64,000 nt of DNA. Origin: Phycisphaerae bacterium. GTDB lineage: Bacteria > Planctomycetota > Phycisphaerae > UBA1845 > Fen-1342. A program made the translations under genes and the position numbers. The stretch lies in contig JAUIEC010000010.1 in NCBI GenBank assembly GCA_030428945.1, forward strand, positions 1 through 64,000. Direction: 5' to 3'. Numbering within the stretch: the stretch's first letter is position 1; each line of letters begins with the position of its first letter. The notes beneath the pieces are model-generated. The model had not been told where the DNA came from. It worked only from the letters and a program-made list of their open reading frames with translations, and did no database searches. Below, in pieces: positions 22,088 through 30,272 of this stretch.

Positions 22088-22327
22088 GCGGCAGGGGACA
22101 GGCCGGCGTGGGCCCGCGTGTTCACCGGCTGACCGGGTGGATTCCAGCGACTGTCGATCTTCGAATCGTCTCGTTGCGAGGCCGGGTGTAAGCCATTCCA
22201 ACCCAACATGCGACTCTGACGAGTGTGTGCCGCGGCCACGGCGAGGATCGCGGGCGGCACTGGCGCGGATCCTCCGGCCCTGCACCGGGTGACGTCGTGT
22301 GTCCGCGTGCCGGACGTCGCCCCGCGG

Positions 22328-22933
22328 TCAGTCGTCGTCGTCATCGAAGTCGATGTCGTCCGGGTTGACGGTCAGTCTCGTTCCGCAGTAGCGGCAGATG
22401 TCGTCGTGGATGGCGACGAACGGCTTGCCGCAGGTTCGACAGTGAATGCCCTCGCCGCACTCGGGACAGAGGTGGCTGGTAGCCCCGCGAAGGTCATAGC
22501 CGCACCCGCGGCACTGCCAGGGTTTCAGGAACTGCGGGCGGCCGAAGGCGCCGGCGTCGTACGCGTACCGGACGGCGGCGAGCAGGGCCCACTGGACGGT
22601 GCTGACGCCGAGGGCGGTGACGAGGCGGTCCATCAGCGAGATGGACCAGGTGGGTACCAGGGTCCCGCTGGCCCCGCTGAGCAGGAGTGTGCAGAGGAAC
22701 GTGACGCCGACGAGCCACATGACCTGGTCGTCGCGACTGGGGTCGCTCTCCGGCGTGACGCACCGCAGGCCGAGGATCAGCATGACGGGCGGCAGCACGA
22801 ACAGCAGCGGCCCGATGACGACGCTGGCCAGCGGATAGCCGAAGCCGCCGGTCAGCGCCAGGCCGATGGCGACGAACGCGTAGGCGTTGAGCAGGGCCGT
22901 CGCGCGGGCGGGGCTTTCTTCGGTCCGCTTCAT
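22328..22933 (-). CDS. membrane protein with C-terminal zinc ribbons
   Basis: A 201-residue protein, start ATG at 22933. About four membrane segments are followed by two zinc ribbons: CRGCGYDLRG...CPECG and CRTCG...CRYCG, then an acidic tail of consecutive Asp residues. The CxxCGYDLRG ribbon is very common in Phycisphaerae. Function unknown; perhaps a membrane sensor or assembly factor. Confidence 0.82.
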   Translation of the reverse strand: MKRTEESPARATALLNAYAFVAIGLALTGGFGYPLASVVIGPLLFVLPPVMLILGLRCVTPESDPSRDDQVMWLVGVTFLCTLLLSGASGTLVPTWSISLMDRLVTALGVSTVQWALLAAVRYAYDAGAFGRPQFLKPWQCRGCGYDLRGATSHLCPECGEGIHCRTCGKPFVAIHDDICRYCGTRLTVNPDDIDFDDDDD

Positions 22934-22947
22934 GCGTGAATGGTACG

Positions 22948-23005
22948 GGAAGGGAGCGAGGGAGCCAGGGAGCCAGGGAGCGAGAGAGCAAGGGAGCAAA
23001 GGCGC
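22948..23005 (+). repeat. GGGAGCNA octamer tract
   Basis: About seven imperfect tandem copies of an 8-bp unit (GGGAGCCA / GGGAGCGA / GAGAGCAA) just upstream of the zinc-ribbon gene. Starts an intergenic island of repeats reaching 23676. Confidence 0.7.
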
Positions 23006-23044
23006 GGGGTAGCAAAGGCGTCGGGGGGGCAAAGGCGCCGGGTG

Positions 23045-23094
23045 CCCCATCCTTGAACGAGCGCAGCGAGTGGAAGGGTGGGGGACTGCGTTGG
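23045..23094 (+). repeat. palindrome C, copy 1
   Basis: CCCCATCCTT (23045-23054) pairs with AAGGGTGGGG (23074-23083), a 10-bp stem with one G-U pair; the 50-bp unit is repeated in inverted orientation at 53058-53107. Confidence 0.7.
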
Positions 23095-23112
23095 ACTCCG
23101 CCGGTGGTCGGA

Positions 23113-23240
23113 GCTGCTACGCGGTGCGGCATCGACGCGCGCGGCGTTGCGGGTCGACGGAAGCGCCGCGGCGCAGACGAAACATCCCGCGGCGATCGTG
23201 CCACTGCGCTTGAGCTCTTGAGCAGTGTCTTCTCGACGCG
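23113..23240 (-). repeat. partial 71-bp palindrome plus module B
   Basis: Right arm GCGGTGCGGCATCGACGC in inverted orientation followed by a loop very similar to that of the copy at 57590, but the left arm is missing. Module B lies at 23198-23240 on the plus strand. It appears to be a broken composite element. Confidence 0.5.
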
Positions 23241-23295
23241 CGGGAGCGCACCGCGTGGCAATCCCCTCGGCCGGTGGAACCAACGCGCAGCGCCC

Positions 23296-23366
23296 GTAGG
23301 GTGCGTCATCGACGCGGGAGCCCGCGAGTGCTTCGCAGCGGAGACCCCGGGCGTCGATGCCGCACC
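23296..23366 (+). repeat. 71-bp GTAG-palindrome, copy 1
   Basis: GTAG foot at 23296, left arm GGTGCGTCATCGACGC (23300-23315), right arm GCGTCGATGCCGCACC (23351-23366), 15 of 16 pairs complementary, followed by GCGTGGCA. Same length as the other three full copies. Confidence 0.75.
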
Positions 23367-23466
23367 GCGTGGCATCGGCCGATGAGTGCCCCGAAGAACC
23401 CCGACCCGCCACACACTGCGCGAACCGACCGAGCGTTCCCTCTTCGAACTTCGAACGCGTGCCGCG

Positions 23467-23590
23467 ATCGTCCCCGGGGTCCCCCCCACCCAAGTTCATT
23501 TTCCGTGCCAGGACGAACCCGCGGTAGCGGGTAAACACCTGAAGTGTTCGTAACTCCCACGCGCAGCGCGGGTTGGGCTCTCGATTTTGC
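23467..23590 (-). repeat. dispersed ~125-bp repeat, copy 2
   Basis: Matches 4226-4350 in the same orientation; see that entry. It lies in the gap between the zinc-ribbon protein and the DNA glycosylase gene. The remainder of this 743-bp gap (22934-23676) shows only repeats and no supported gene. Confidence 0.7.
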
Positions 23591-23676
23591 TGGCCGCATG
23601 GGGCCCGCGAAGCGGACCGGTCCGGCACGCTCGTCGCCGACGAGAGATCTTCCGAACACCTACCCCCGCCCCGGCC

Positions 23677-24342
23677 TCAGACCGGCACCCCGGGCATCAG
23701 CGGGCCCTCGAGACTCCGCCACAGGTACCACGCCGCGTAGCTGCGATACGGACGCCACCGCTCACCCACCTCGTTCATCCGCTTCGGCTTCGGCAGGTCC
23801 TCGTCCGATTCGCCCAGGTAACGGGCGACCGCTTTCCGCAGGCCGAGATCGTCCACCGCCCAGACGTCCTCACGCTCCAGGCAGAACATCAGCAGCATTT
23901 CCGCCGTCCAGCGACCAATCCCGTAGACCGCGGTCGCCGCCCGAATGACACCCTCGTCGTCCAACTGCCGCAGACCCCGCGCCGTCAACCGACGATCCGC
24001 GAAGTGCTCGGCCAGGTCCCGGACGTAACGCACTTTCTGCCGCGACAGCCCGGCATCGCGCAGATCATCCTCTCCCAACGCCAGAATCTGCCGCGGCGAA
24101 AACCGCCGCCGCGGCAGCTTGCCACGCAGCCTTCGCGCCACCGAGGCGGCCGCCTGCATCGAAATCTGCTGCGAGATGATCGAGTGCAACAGCGTGCGGA
24201 ACGGATCGGCACTGACCTTCGGCCGGTACGGACCGACCTGCCGGATCAACGCCCCAAGCCGCGGATCCTGCCGACGCAGCACGCGGAGCGCCGTCTGCGC
24301 CCGGCGGGCACGCGCCTGATCTGCAACCGTCCGGCCACTCAT
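23677..24342 (-). CDS. DNA-3-methyladenine glycosylase II-like (AlkA family)
   Basis: A 221-residue HhH-GPD base-excision glycosylase. SIISQQISMQAA (54-65) is the family's QQ motif; the helix-hairpin-helix is VYGIGRWTAEML (139-150); the catalytic Asp is in AVDDLGLR (164/165). It lacks the N-terminal domain of E. coli AlkA, as in the shorter Mag/Mpg2-type enzymes. It should remove alkylated purines from DNA. The ATG overlaps the end of the gluzincin gene by 4 nt. Confidence 0.92.
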   Translation of the reverse strand: MSGRTVADQARARRAQTALRVLRRQDPRLGALIRQVGPYRPKVSADPFRTLLHSIISQQISMQAAASVARRLRGKLPRRRFSPRQILALGEDDLRDAGLSRQKVRYVRDLAEHFADRRLTARGLRQLDDEGVIRAATAVYGIGRWTAEMLLMFCLEREDVWAVDDLGLRKAVARYLGESDEDLPKPKRMNEVGERWRPYRSYAAWYLWRSLEGPLMPGVPV

Positions 24343-26009
24343 GGAACGCTGGCTCGCACCGTCTCACGCGTCCGGAGCGCGCCCGCGTACGCCTGCCAGT
24401 CCCCCTCCGCGGCCGCCAGGTCCGACCAGCCGAGCGCCTCGTACCAGTGCTCGCGCTGGAAGGCCGCGATCAGCGTGCGGCGCGGATTCTGGTCCGGAAC
24501 GTTGGCCGTCGCGCGCTCGAGCAGGAAGTTCACCACGTCCAGGCTGTCCGCATAGAACGGTGCCGGCGGATCCGGCGTGGCCACCGCGGTCAGCAGGATG
24601 TTCAGCGGCGACACCTCGGCCGGGCGCTCCCGCAGGAACTGCTGCCGTCGCGGCGGGGGCTCGGTCTGCAGGGCGAGCCCTTCGTCGACCGCCAGCGGGA
24701 TGCCCTCCGGAGCCAGCGTCTGAACCAGCACGTGCGTCAGTTCGTGCGGCAACGTACTCGCCAGCAGCCACTCGTCCGACTGGTACAGGTGGATCTTGCG
24801 GCTGACCACCGTCCGGCCCTGCACCTTGGTGTGCGTCACCGCCCGCGTCGCACCGGAAGTTCCCGTGGCCTTGTGCAGAGCCGCCAGGTCCGCGTGAATC
24901 TCCAGTTCGCAACGCGGCTGCCAGTCCAGCGGCGGCTTGAGCCCCAGCCAGGTCGCCAGGTGCTCGTGATGATACGCCGCCGCCCGCACGACGAAATCGG
25001 CGACGACATCGTTGCGGGCCCGCGCCTGAAAGAGCCTCGTCTCGCGGTGTTTCCAGGTGTCCAGCAGCACGACCCGCCAGGCACCCGGCAGACTGGTCAG
25101 TTCGAGTTCCCGCACGCGGGCGTCCAGTTGCTTGCGGGCCGCCCGTTCGAGTGCCGCGACAACCGCCCCCCGACGCGCCGCCGGTGGACTGCCCCACGTC
25201 CGTCCCAGGGCCCGCGACCACGCCCGGCCCGCGTCGATCGGCCGGCCATCAGCGTGATCGAGAAAACCGTGCACGAGGTCGCCCAGGTGATGCTCCGCCA
25301 GCGCCTCCGACCAGTTGCCCAGCCGCGGCCGGACGATGTCGCGGACGCCGGGCGGCAACGCGTGCGGGTCGCGGGCCGTCGCCAGGCCAAGGCTGAGGGC
25401 CCAGCGGCGAATCCAGCGGAGCGGCGCCCGGTCGACCCCGGCCAGGTGCTGCTCGTAGCACCGCCACGCCTCGAGCGGCGCGTCGGCCAGCAGGTACTGG
25501 TCGCCCATTCCCAGCAGGGCGACCGCCAGCCGGCGATGCAGGTCGACAGCCTGGTCGCCGGCGTGCGCGGCGATCCGGCCAAGCGTGGCGTGCGCGTCGA
25601 AGTAACGCTGATACTCGAGCAGCCGGTCGACTTCGTCCAGATGCCTGGCGAGCGCCTCGCGGCGAAGCTGGATCTCACGCTGCATGCGGATGGTTTCGTG
25701 CTGGTCGGGAGCCACCTGCTGAACGGCCGCGAGCGCGGCCATCGCCGACCGAAAGTGACCGGCCTCAACCCACACCCGGGCGAGCGACAGGTGCAGGTCG
25801 ATGAACTCGACCTTGACGCCCGGATCGTCGGGGGCGGCGGCGAGCGCCTCCTGCACGGCGGTCACCGCCGCGGGGATCTCGCCCTGGCGGACGGCGTCCT
25901 CGATACGGGCCCGCAGTCCCTGCTGGCCGGGCGGCTGGGCCCAGACCGAGACGGCGATCTGTAGAACCAGCCCAACGGCGATACAATGCCCGCAGCGCTG
26001 CCGCATCAT
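24339..26009 (-). CDS. secreted gluzincin-type metallopeptidase with helical repeats
   Basis: A 556-residue protein with a signal peptide (cleavage near VWAQ, residue 25). Residues 30-250 are TPR-like helices; the C-terminal half carries LPHELTHVLVQ (HExxH near residue 420) and VDEGLAL, the third zinc ligand, as in the peptidase MA-like family. Start ATG at 26009 with GGAAG upstream; a second ATG follows directly. Substrate unknown. Operon with the downstream glycosylase by overlap. Confidence 0.82.
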   Translation of the reverse strand: MMRQRCGHCIAVGLVLQIAVSVWAQPPGQQGLRARIEDAVRQGEIPAAVTAVQEALAAAPDDPGVKVEFIDLHLSLARVWVEAGHFRSAMAALAAVQQVAPDQHETIRMQREIQLRREALARHLDEVDRLLEYQRYFDAHATLGRIAAHAGDQAVDLHRRLAVALLGMGDQYLLADAPLEAWRCYEQHLAGVDRAPLRWIRRWALSLGLATARDPHALPPGVRDIVRPRLGNWSEALAEHHLGDLVHGFLDHADGRPIDAGRAWSRALGRTWGSPPAARRGAVVAALERAARKQLDARVRELELTSLPGAWRVVLLDTWKHRETRLFQARARNDVVADFVVRAAAYHHEHLATWLGLKPPLDWQPRCELEIHADLAALHKATGTSGATRAVTHTKVQGRTVVSRKIHLYQSDEWLLASTLPHELTHVLVQTLAPEGIPLAVDEGLALQTEPPPRRQQFLRERPAEVSPLNILLTAVATPDPPAPFYADSLDVVNFLLERATANVPDQNPRRTLIAAFQREHWYEALGWSDLAAAEGDWQAYAGALRTRETVRASVP

Positions 26010-26093
26010 ATAACTTCCGATGTGTTCTTCTTCCCATGGCCCTGTACGCCCGGCGGGCCCAACCCCAGGCAGCCATTATAGGAGAGGCGACCC

Positions 26094-27197
26094 ATGTTGC
26101 TATGGAGCCTGCGCGGCTTGTTCATCGTTCTGATCGCGGCAGTGGCGTTTTCGGCCGTCGGAGACGCGAGTGATTCGACCGATCCGACGCAACTGGGGCA
26201 GTACCGCTTCCTGTTCATGGTGATCGCGATCCTGATCACGCTGGTGCTGATCGCGGTCGACGCGGCCCTGCCGCGGAAGAATCTGGCGGCATTGTCGGGC
26301 GCATTCCTCGGACTGGTGGTCGGGATGGTCTTTGCCTACGGGCTCGGGCTGGTGATCGACCTGCTGGTCGAGGCGACGGCCCGCTCGCTGCAGGGCAGCA
26401 GCGTGGTCGGGGCGATCAAGCTGATGATCGGGATCGTGACCTGCTATCTGACGATCAGCTTCGTGCTGCAAACCAAGGACGACGTGCGGTTTGTGATTCC
26501 CTACGTGGAATTCTCCAAGCAGGTGCGGGGCAACCGCCCGCTGCTGCTGGACACCTCCGTGATCATCGACGGACGCGTGGCCGACATCGTCGCCACCAAG
26601 ATCCTGGACACCGAACTGATCGTCCCGCGGTTCGTCCTGCAGGAACTGCAGACCATCGCCGACAGCGGGGACAAGCTCAAGCGGAACCGGGGCCGCCGCG
26701 GGCTGGACATGCTGAACAAGCTGCAGGCCAAGCAGGACGTCGACGTGCGGATCTCGGAAACGCAGGTCGATGAGCCCGGCGACGTCGACCAGAAACTGGT
26801 CGCGCTGGCCAAGCAGATCGACGGGCGGATCGTGACCAACGACTACAACCTGAACAAGATCTCGCAGATCCGCGGCGTGGACGTGATCAACATCAACGAT
26901 CTGAGCAACGCCCTGAAGCCGGTCGTCCTGCCCGGCGAGTCCATCCAGGTCCGGATCGTCAAACCGGGCGAGGAGCCGGGGCAGGGCGTCGGGTACCTCG
27001 AAGACGGCACCATGGTGGTGGCCGAACAGTCGCGCGAGAAGATCAACCAGCAGGTCACCCTGGCGGTCACCAGCGTGCTGCAGACCTCGGCCGGGCGAAT
27101 GATTTTCGGACGCCCCGGCGATGGCGGGAACACCGGCCGGGAATCCGGGGCCGGCAAGGAACCCGGCCCAGGCCGGGAACCCGGACGTCGACCCTGA
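26094..27197 (+). CDS. membrane PIN-TRAM domain protein (YacL-like)
   Basis: A 367-residue protein. Four membrane segments (residues 1-125) are followed by a PIN nuclease domain beginning LLLDTSVIIDGRVADI (about 150-165) with further acidic residues in GDKLKRNRGRRGLD and VTNDYNLNKI, and then a TRAM RNA-binding domain (GESIQVRIVKPGEEPGQGVGYLEDG, about 281-305). This is the YacL/PilT-like RNase family found in Firmicutes and Actinobacteria as well. GGAGAGG precedes the ATG. Ends with a Gly/Pro/Arg-rich tail. Confidence 0.92.
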   Translation: MLLWSLRGLFIVLIAAVAFSAVGDASDSTDPTQLGQYRFLFMVIAILITLVLIAVDAALPRKNLAALSGAFLGLVVGMVFAYGLGLVIDLLVEATARSLQGSSVVGAIKLMIGIVTCYLTISFVLQTKDDVRFVIPYVEFSKQVRGNRPLLLDTSVIIDGRVADIVATKILDTELIVPRFVLQELQTIADSGDKLKRNRGRRGLDMLNKLQAKQDVDVRISETQVDEPGDVDQKLVALAKQIDGRIVTNDYNLNKISQIRGVDVININDLSNALKPVVLPGESIQVRIVKPGEEPGQGVGYLEDGTMVVAEQSREKINQQVTLAVTSVLQTSAGRMIFGRPGDGGNTGRESGAGKEPGPGREPGRRP

Positions 27198-27301
27198 GGC
27201 CGCCGCCGCATTCCCTTTTTTGCTGGACTGCGCTAACCTTATTATGGCAGACTATTTAGAAGGCTTGGGGAGAGTGTTTTCGGGTTGCGCGGGGACAGGT
27301 G

Positions 27302-27799
27302 ATGCGATCAGAGATTCCGGAAGGGCATCCGTTGCGGGCGATGTTCCGGGGGCTGGTTGAACAGGTCTTCCAGACAGAAGTCGGGATCTGTGATCCGGGC
27401 CTGACCGACTACGTGGCCAACCTGCTGGCGGATTTCGTGCACGTGGACCAGATTTTCCGCATGCGGGCGATCGACGGGCAGGCGATCCGGGATCTCTCGG
27501 AGGTCGAGGCGCGGGCCTACCTGGTCGGCGAGACCAGCGAGACCGAGCGCCGCCGGGTGATCAACCGCTACATCGGCGATTTCACGCTGTTCTGGGTCGG
27601 TCTGTACCCCGAGACGCTGCGGCGGAAGGGGGACCGGCTGAACGAATACCTCGTCCAGGGCAAACGCTCGTACGGCATCGCCAGCGAACTGGGCGATGAC
27701 CGCGGCGACCCGCCGGCCACCGTGCTGACCCAACTGAGCTGCGAGTTCGAAAGCTGCGCGCACGGCCTGAACCTCGTGCGCAGCGGCTGGATGAACTGA
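27302..27799 (+). CDS. conserved hypothetical protein
   Basis: A 165-residue soluble protein, ATG at 27302 (GTG directly before it also possible) with GGGGACAGG upstream. Typical of bacterial codon use here, and rich in charged residues (VEARAYLVGETSETERRRVINRYIGDFTLFWVGLYPE). I do not recognise a family. It follows the PIN-TRAM gene by 104 nt. Confidence 0.75.
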   Translation: MRSEIPEGHPLRAMFRGLVEQVFQTEVGICDPGLTDYVANLLADFVHVDQIFRMRAIDGQAIRDLSEVEARAYLVGETSETERRRVINRYIGDFTLFWVGLYPETLRRKGDRLNEYLVQGKRSYGIASELGDDRGDPPATVLTQLSCEFESCAHGLNLVRSGWMN

Positions 27800-27834
27800 A
27801 GAAGGGAACCGGGAACAGGGAACAGGGAACAGGG
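27799..27834 (+). repeat. GGGAACA heptamer tract
   Basis: About four copies of GGGAAC(A/C) immediately after the stop codon of the preceding gene. The same heptamer returns at 60301-60332 and, inverted, at 53236-53270. Confidence 0.7.
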
Positions 27835-27883
27835 GGGCTGCTCGCCGTCTGGTTCCTGCGCGAACATCTGACTGCGCACACCG

Positions 27884-28330
27884 TTAGCTGGTTGACCGAG
27901 CCTGCAGTGGTTCGACCTCGACCCTGGTCACGAGTCGGACTTCAAGGGCCTCAAGAACCCGTTTGGCTCGCTCGACCGTCATGCCATGATACTCGTTGCG
28001 TTCGTCTCGCGAGACGACGGTCTCGTCCACGCCGACCCGACGGGCCAGTTCCCGCTGGGTCATTCCGCGCGCGATGCGCAGGCCGATGAGAACCTGGCCA
28101 AGGCCGCGCAGATTCTCGAATTCCTCAAACTGGCCACGTTTCAGTCGCTCGTAGCTTTCGACTTCTTCGGCCAACTGCAGGTGAAAGGCCTCGATCGGTT
28201 CGCGCAGCTTTTCGACCTGTGCGGGTGTGAAACCCTGCTCCTTCCAATGCCGCATGTGTTCCTGCAGACGCTTTCGCTCCTGCTCGAGGCGGGCGACAGC
28301 CTGCTGGTACTCCGATTCGTTGCGGATCAT
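27884..28330 (-). CDS. XRE-family HTH regulator, antitoxin-like
   Basis: A 148-residue protein; start ATG at 28330 (an open frame extends further upstream through the neighbour). A long charged helix (residues 1-75) precedes a Cro/C1-type HTH: LIGLRIARGMTQRELARRVGVDETVVSRDERNEYHGMTVERAKRVLEAL is the domain region (about 85-132). It lies 35 nt downstream of the nucleotidyltransferase-like gene on the same strand; this pairing resembles a toxin-antitoxin or self-regulated accessory module, which is inference. Confidence 0.85.
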   Translation of the reverse strand: MIRNESEYQQAVARLEQERKRLQEHMRHWKEQGFTPAQVEKLREPIEAFHLQLAEEVESYERLKRGQFEEFENLRGLGQVLIGLRIARGMTQRELARRVGVDETVVSRDERNEYHGMTVERAKRVLEALEVRLVTRVEVEPLQARSTS

Positions 28331-28365
28331 CGGGTCTGACTCCTTGCTGTTTGTGTGGCACGGGC

Positions 28366-28848
28366 TCAGGGGACAATCTGAACGATTCCCTTGGGGCCTC
28401 CCGTTCTCCTGCACTTGCGAAACCAGGCCGGAAACTCGCGGGGTTGTCCGTGTTCGTCGGTTCCGGCGATCAGGCCCGTGAAGTGCGGATAGAGTTCGAT
28501 GCGATACGCGTGCCACATAGGCAATTGCCGCTTGGGATAGCCCCGATAGGCCCTGCGTTCCGCGTGATTCCACGTCCAGCACTTCTGTGGGTCGATCCGG
28601 TTGAGTTCCCGCTCCAGTTCCCCGCTCGCGTACCGCCGGGGATCGCAGTCGAAGTAGCCATCGATGTCGTTCGGATGGTGCTTGTCTTCAACGAACGAGC
28701 CGTCGATGAAGATCTCGCCGATGCCGACCTGCCACAACTGCCGTACCAGCGTCTCCAGATTCTCGACCAGCGTCAGCCGCCAGGCGGCGTCCCATGCCGG
28801 GTGATCGCGCGGCTCGCCCGGTCCCAGTACCAGGGCTGAGTCTCTCAA
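28366..28848 (-). pseudogene. DUF6932-like nucleotidyltransferase-fold protein, 5' frameshifted
   Basis: The intact frame (TTG at 28848; 160 residues) carries IFIDGSFVEDKHHPNDIDGYF, a nucleotidyltransferase-like G-S-x(n)-D-x-D region typical of DUF6932 proteins. The family N-terminus should read roughly LPAFxxDGxLPPG; here HLPAFT is in one frame (ATG at 28963) and DGPLPPGEYRLTFAEL in the next, with the switch at a run of G/A around 28893-28899. A stop lies just upstream in the second frame and no ATG or GTG is available there. The gene is therefore either broken by one base, wrongly sequenced, or shortened with a TTG start. An XRE gene follows. Confidence 0.6.
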
Positions 28849-29109
28849 CTCGGCGAAGGTCAGCCGGTATTCGCCCGGAGGAAGCGGGCCGTCCTCCGGT
28901 GAATGCGGGCAGGTGCGACAATCCGAATCCTCCCGGTAGCGTCAAGGTAAACATTTTTGCCAATCTGGTCGTTTATGTCAAGTCCGGACCCGGCCGCCCC
29001 CGGCCGGGGAAAACACGAAGATCCGACGGAGTCGCTGCTGAAATGGTGGTGGGGCCGCGTCCTTGTGGTGGACCTCGAAAGGAAGCTGGTGGGGGCGTTT
29101 CCCTGTCAT

Positions 29110-29231
29110 TTTGGGGGATCTGGCTGGCCTTCGAGGTGATGAATCCTTATTCTGGACCTCTGAGGTTGGTTTGGGGGATATGGCGCAGCCGCGATTTTTG
29201 ACATTCCGCTTGCCAAAGTGGGGCGATGTGG
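29110..29231 (+). promoter_or_regulatory. three similar G-rich boxes upstream of mraZ, candidate MraZ sites
   Basis: TTTGGGGGATCTGG (29110-29123), TTTGGGGGATATGG (29170-29183) and AGTGGGGCGATGTGG (29217-29231) are imperfect direct repeats. MraZ in other bacteria binds repeated TGGG-type boxes in front of its own operon. The third box lies between the -35 and -10 of the candidate mraZ promoter, where bound MraZ would block it. The assignment is inference. Confidence 0.4.
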
Positions 29232-29237
29232 TACATT
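29210..29237 (+). promoter_or_regulatory. candidate mraZ promoter
   Basis: TTGCCA (29210-29215), 16 nt, TACATT (29232-29237), giving a start near 29244 and a leader of about 28 nt. A TTGACA at 29198-29203 has no -10 at proper spacing. This region (28964-29271) contains no gene. Confidence 0.45.
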
Positions 29238-29271
29238 GTCCTTATCAGGAACTTTGGGTGAGACGGGATGA

Positions 29272-29799
29272 GTGGATCGCGTGGGCAACGATCGAGTTAA
29301 AAGGCCGTTCTTCGTTGGCAACTATCCGTTGTCGATCGATGCGAAGAATCGGCTCTCGATCCCCCATCCGGTTCGTTCGAAGATGGACGCGAGTACGCAC
29401 GGCCGATCGTTCTATGTTGTGCCGGGGCGTCGTCCGGGGATCCTCGCGGTTTACCCGGATCTGTATTTCGAGATGACCCGTCAGGAGATTCCTCCTGAGG
29501 AGCAGTTGTCGGAGGAGGCGCACGCCTGGCGGCAGTTCGAGTTGTCGCAGAGTGCACTGATCGACCCGGACAGTCAGGGTCGCATTCTTCTGCCGGATCG
29601 GCTGCTGAAGAAGACGGGGATGTCGAAGACGGTCACGTTGACCGGGGCCCAGGACCATCTTGAGATCTGGGACCGAGCGGAATTCGAGCAGTTTGAATCC
29701 GCGTTGTGGGACAAGTTCCCGCAGGCTCGCAAGGGTGCGATGGCCGAGTATCGCGAACTTGGGATTGCTGCGGAATCGAGTCCGGCCGCGGCGGAATGA
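29272..29799 (+). CDS. mraZ: division/cell wall cluster transcriptional regulator MraZ
   Basis: A 175-residue protein with two SpoVT/AbrB-like MraZ repeats: FFVGNYPLSIDAKNRLSIPHPVR and QSALIDPDSQGRILLPDRLL. It is longer than E. coli MraZ (152) because of a C-terminal tail. GTG at 29272 is used here; another GTG at 29281 is possible. MraZ represses its own operon in E. coli. First gene of the dcw cluster. Its codons are less GC3-biased than neighbours. Confidence 0.93.
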   Translation: MDRVGNDRVKRPFFVGNYPLSIDAKNRLSIPHPVRSKMDASTHGRSFYVVPGRRPGILAVYPDLYFEMTRQEIPPEEQLSEEAHAWRQFELSQSALIDPDSQGRILLPDRLLKKTGMSKTVTLTGAQDHLEIWDRAEFEQFESALWDKFPQARKGAMAEYRELGIAAESSPAAAE

Positions 29800-30272
29800 G
29801 AAGTCGGGAAAGAAGCGATATTTGAGGCGTATCGGGGTGGGGACCCTGGTTGCCGCACGAATAACTGGCCGGGCAGGCTGGTTGGGTTTGTAAGGTGAGG
29901 GGTGGCTTGGGCGGCAGTAGGGGTACCGCCGCCAGAGCCTCTTCAATTCGGAGCACGGGTCAAGGAGCCCTTCTCGCCGGGGGCGCCTTGGATTTGAGCA
30001 CGGATGCGTGCCCGGGTTCCGCAGGCGATCGTGGATGCTCGCCTGGAAAGTGGGCCTGCGCGACTCATGGATGAGGAGCGTAGGCCTCTCGCCGCGTCAA
30101 CGGAGGCTGGCCGGGTGGGTACCGCGGCCGGTGTCCGATCGACGCAAGGGCGAATGCTATCACTTCGTCCCGAGTCTGTCCAGAACAGATTTCGATCTGG
30201 GTCTGGGTGGGTTCGGCTGGCGGTGTAACAACAACGATGCGAAACGCCGCGCTGCGGTGCGGGTGGTGGTGA
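29800..30272 (+). other. 473-bp non-coding gap between mraZ and rsmH
   Basis: Unusually long for a pair of genes that normally abut. It holds a hairpin of 10 pairs with one mismatch and a GGGG loop (GGCGGCAGTA at 29910-29919, TACCGCCGCC at 29924-29933) and no convincing gene. The hairpin has no T-tract. A separate promoter for rsmH may lie in it, but I see no clear box. Confidence 0.5.

Noticed and set aside
22088-22327. A tRNA or small RNA between two genes
   Set aside because: No TPsiC-arm pattern or cloverleaf stems found; nothing else supported in the 240 bp.
28688-28963. A separate 91-residue protein on the minus strand
   Set aside because: Only its first ~25 residues fit the DUF6932 N-terminus; the remainder is an out-of-frame shadow of that gene. 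Recorded as a frameshift instead.
29800-30272. RNase P RNA in the mraZ-rsmH gap
   Set aside because: The fragment GTAAGGTGAGGGG looks faintly like RNase P, but the universal GAGGAAAGTCC and related regions are missing.
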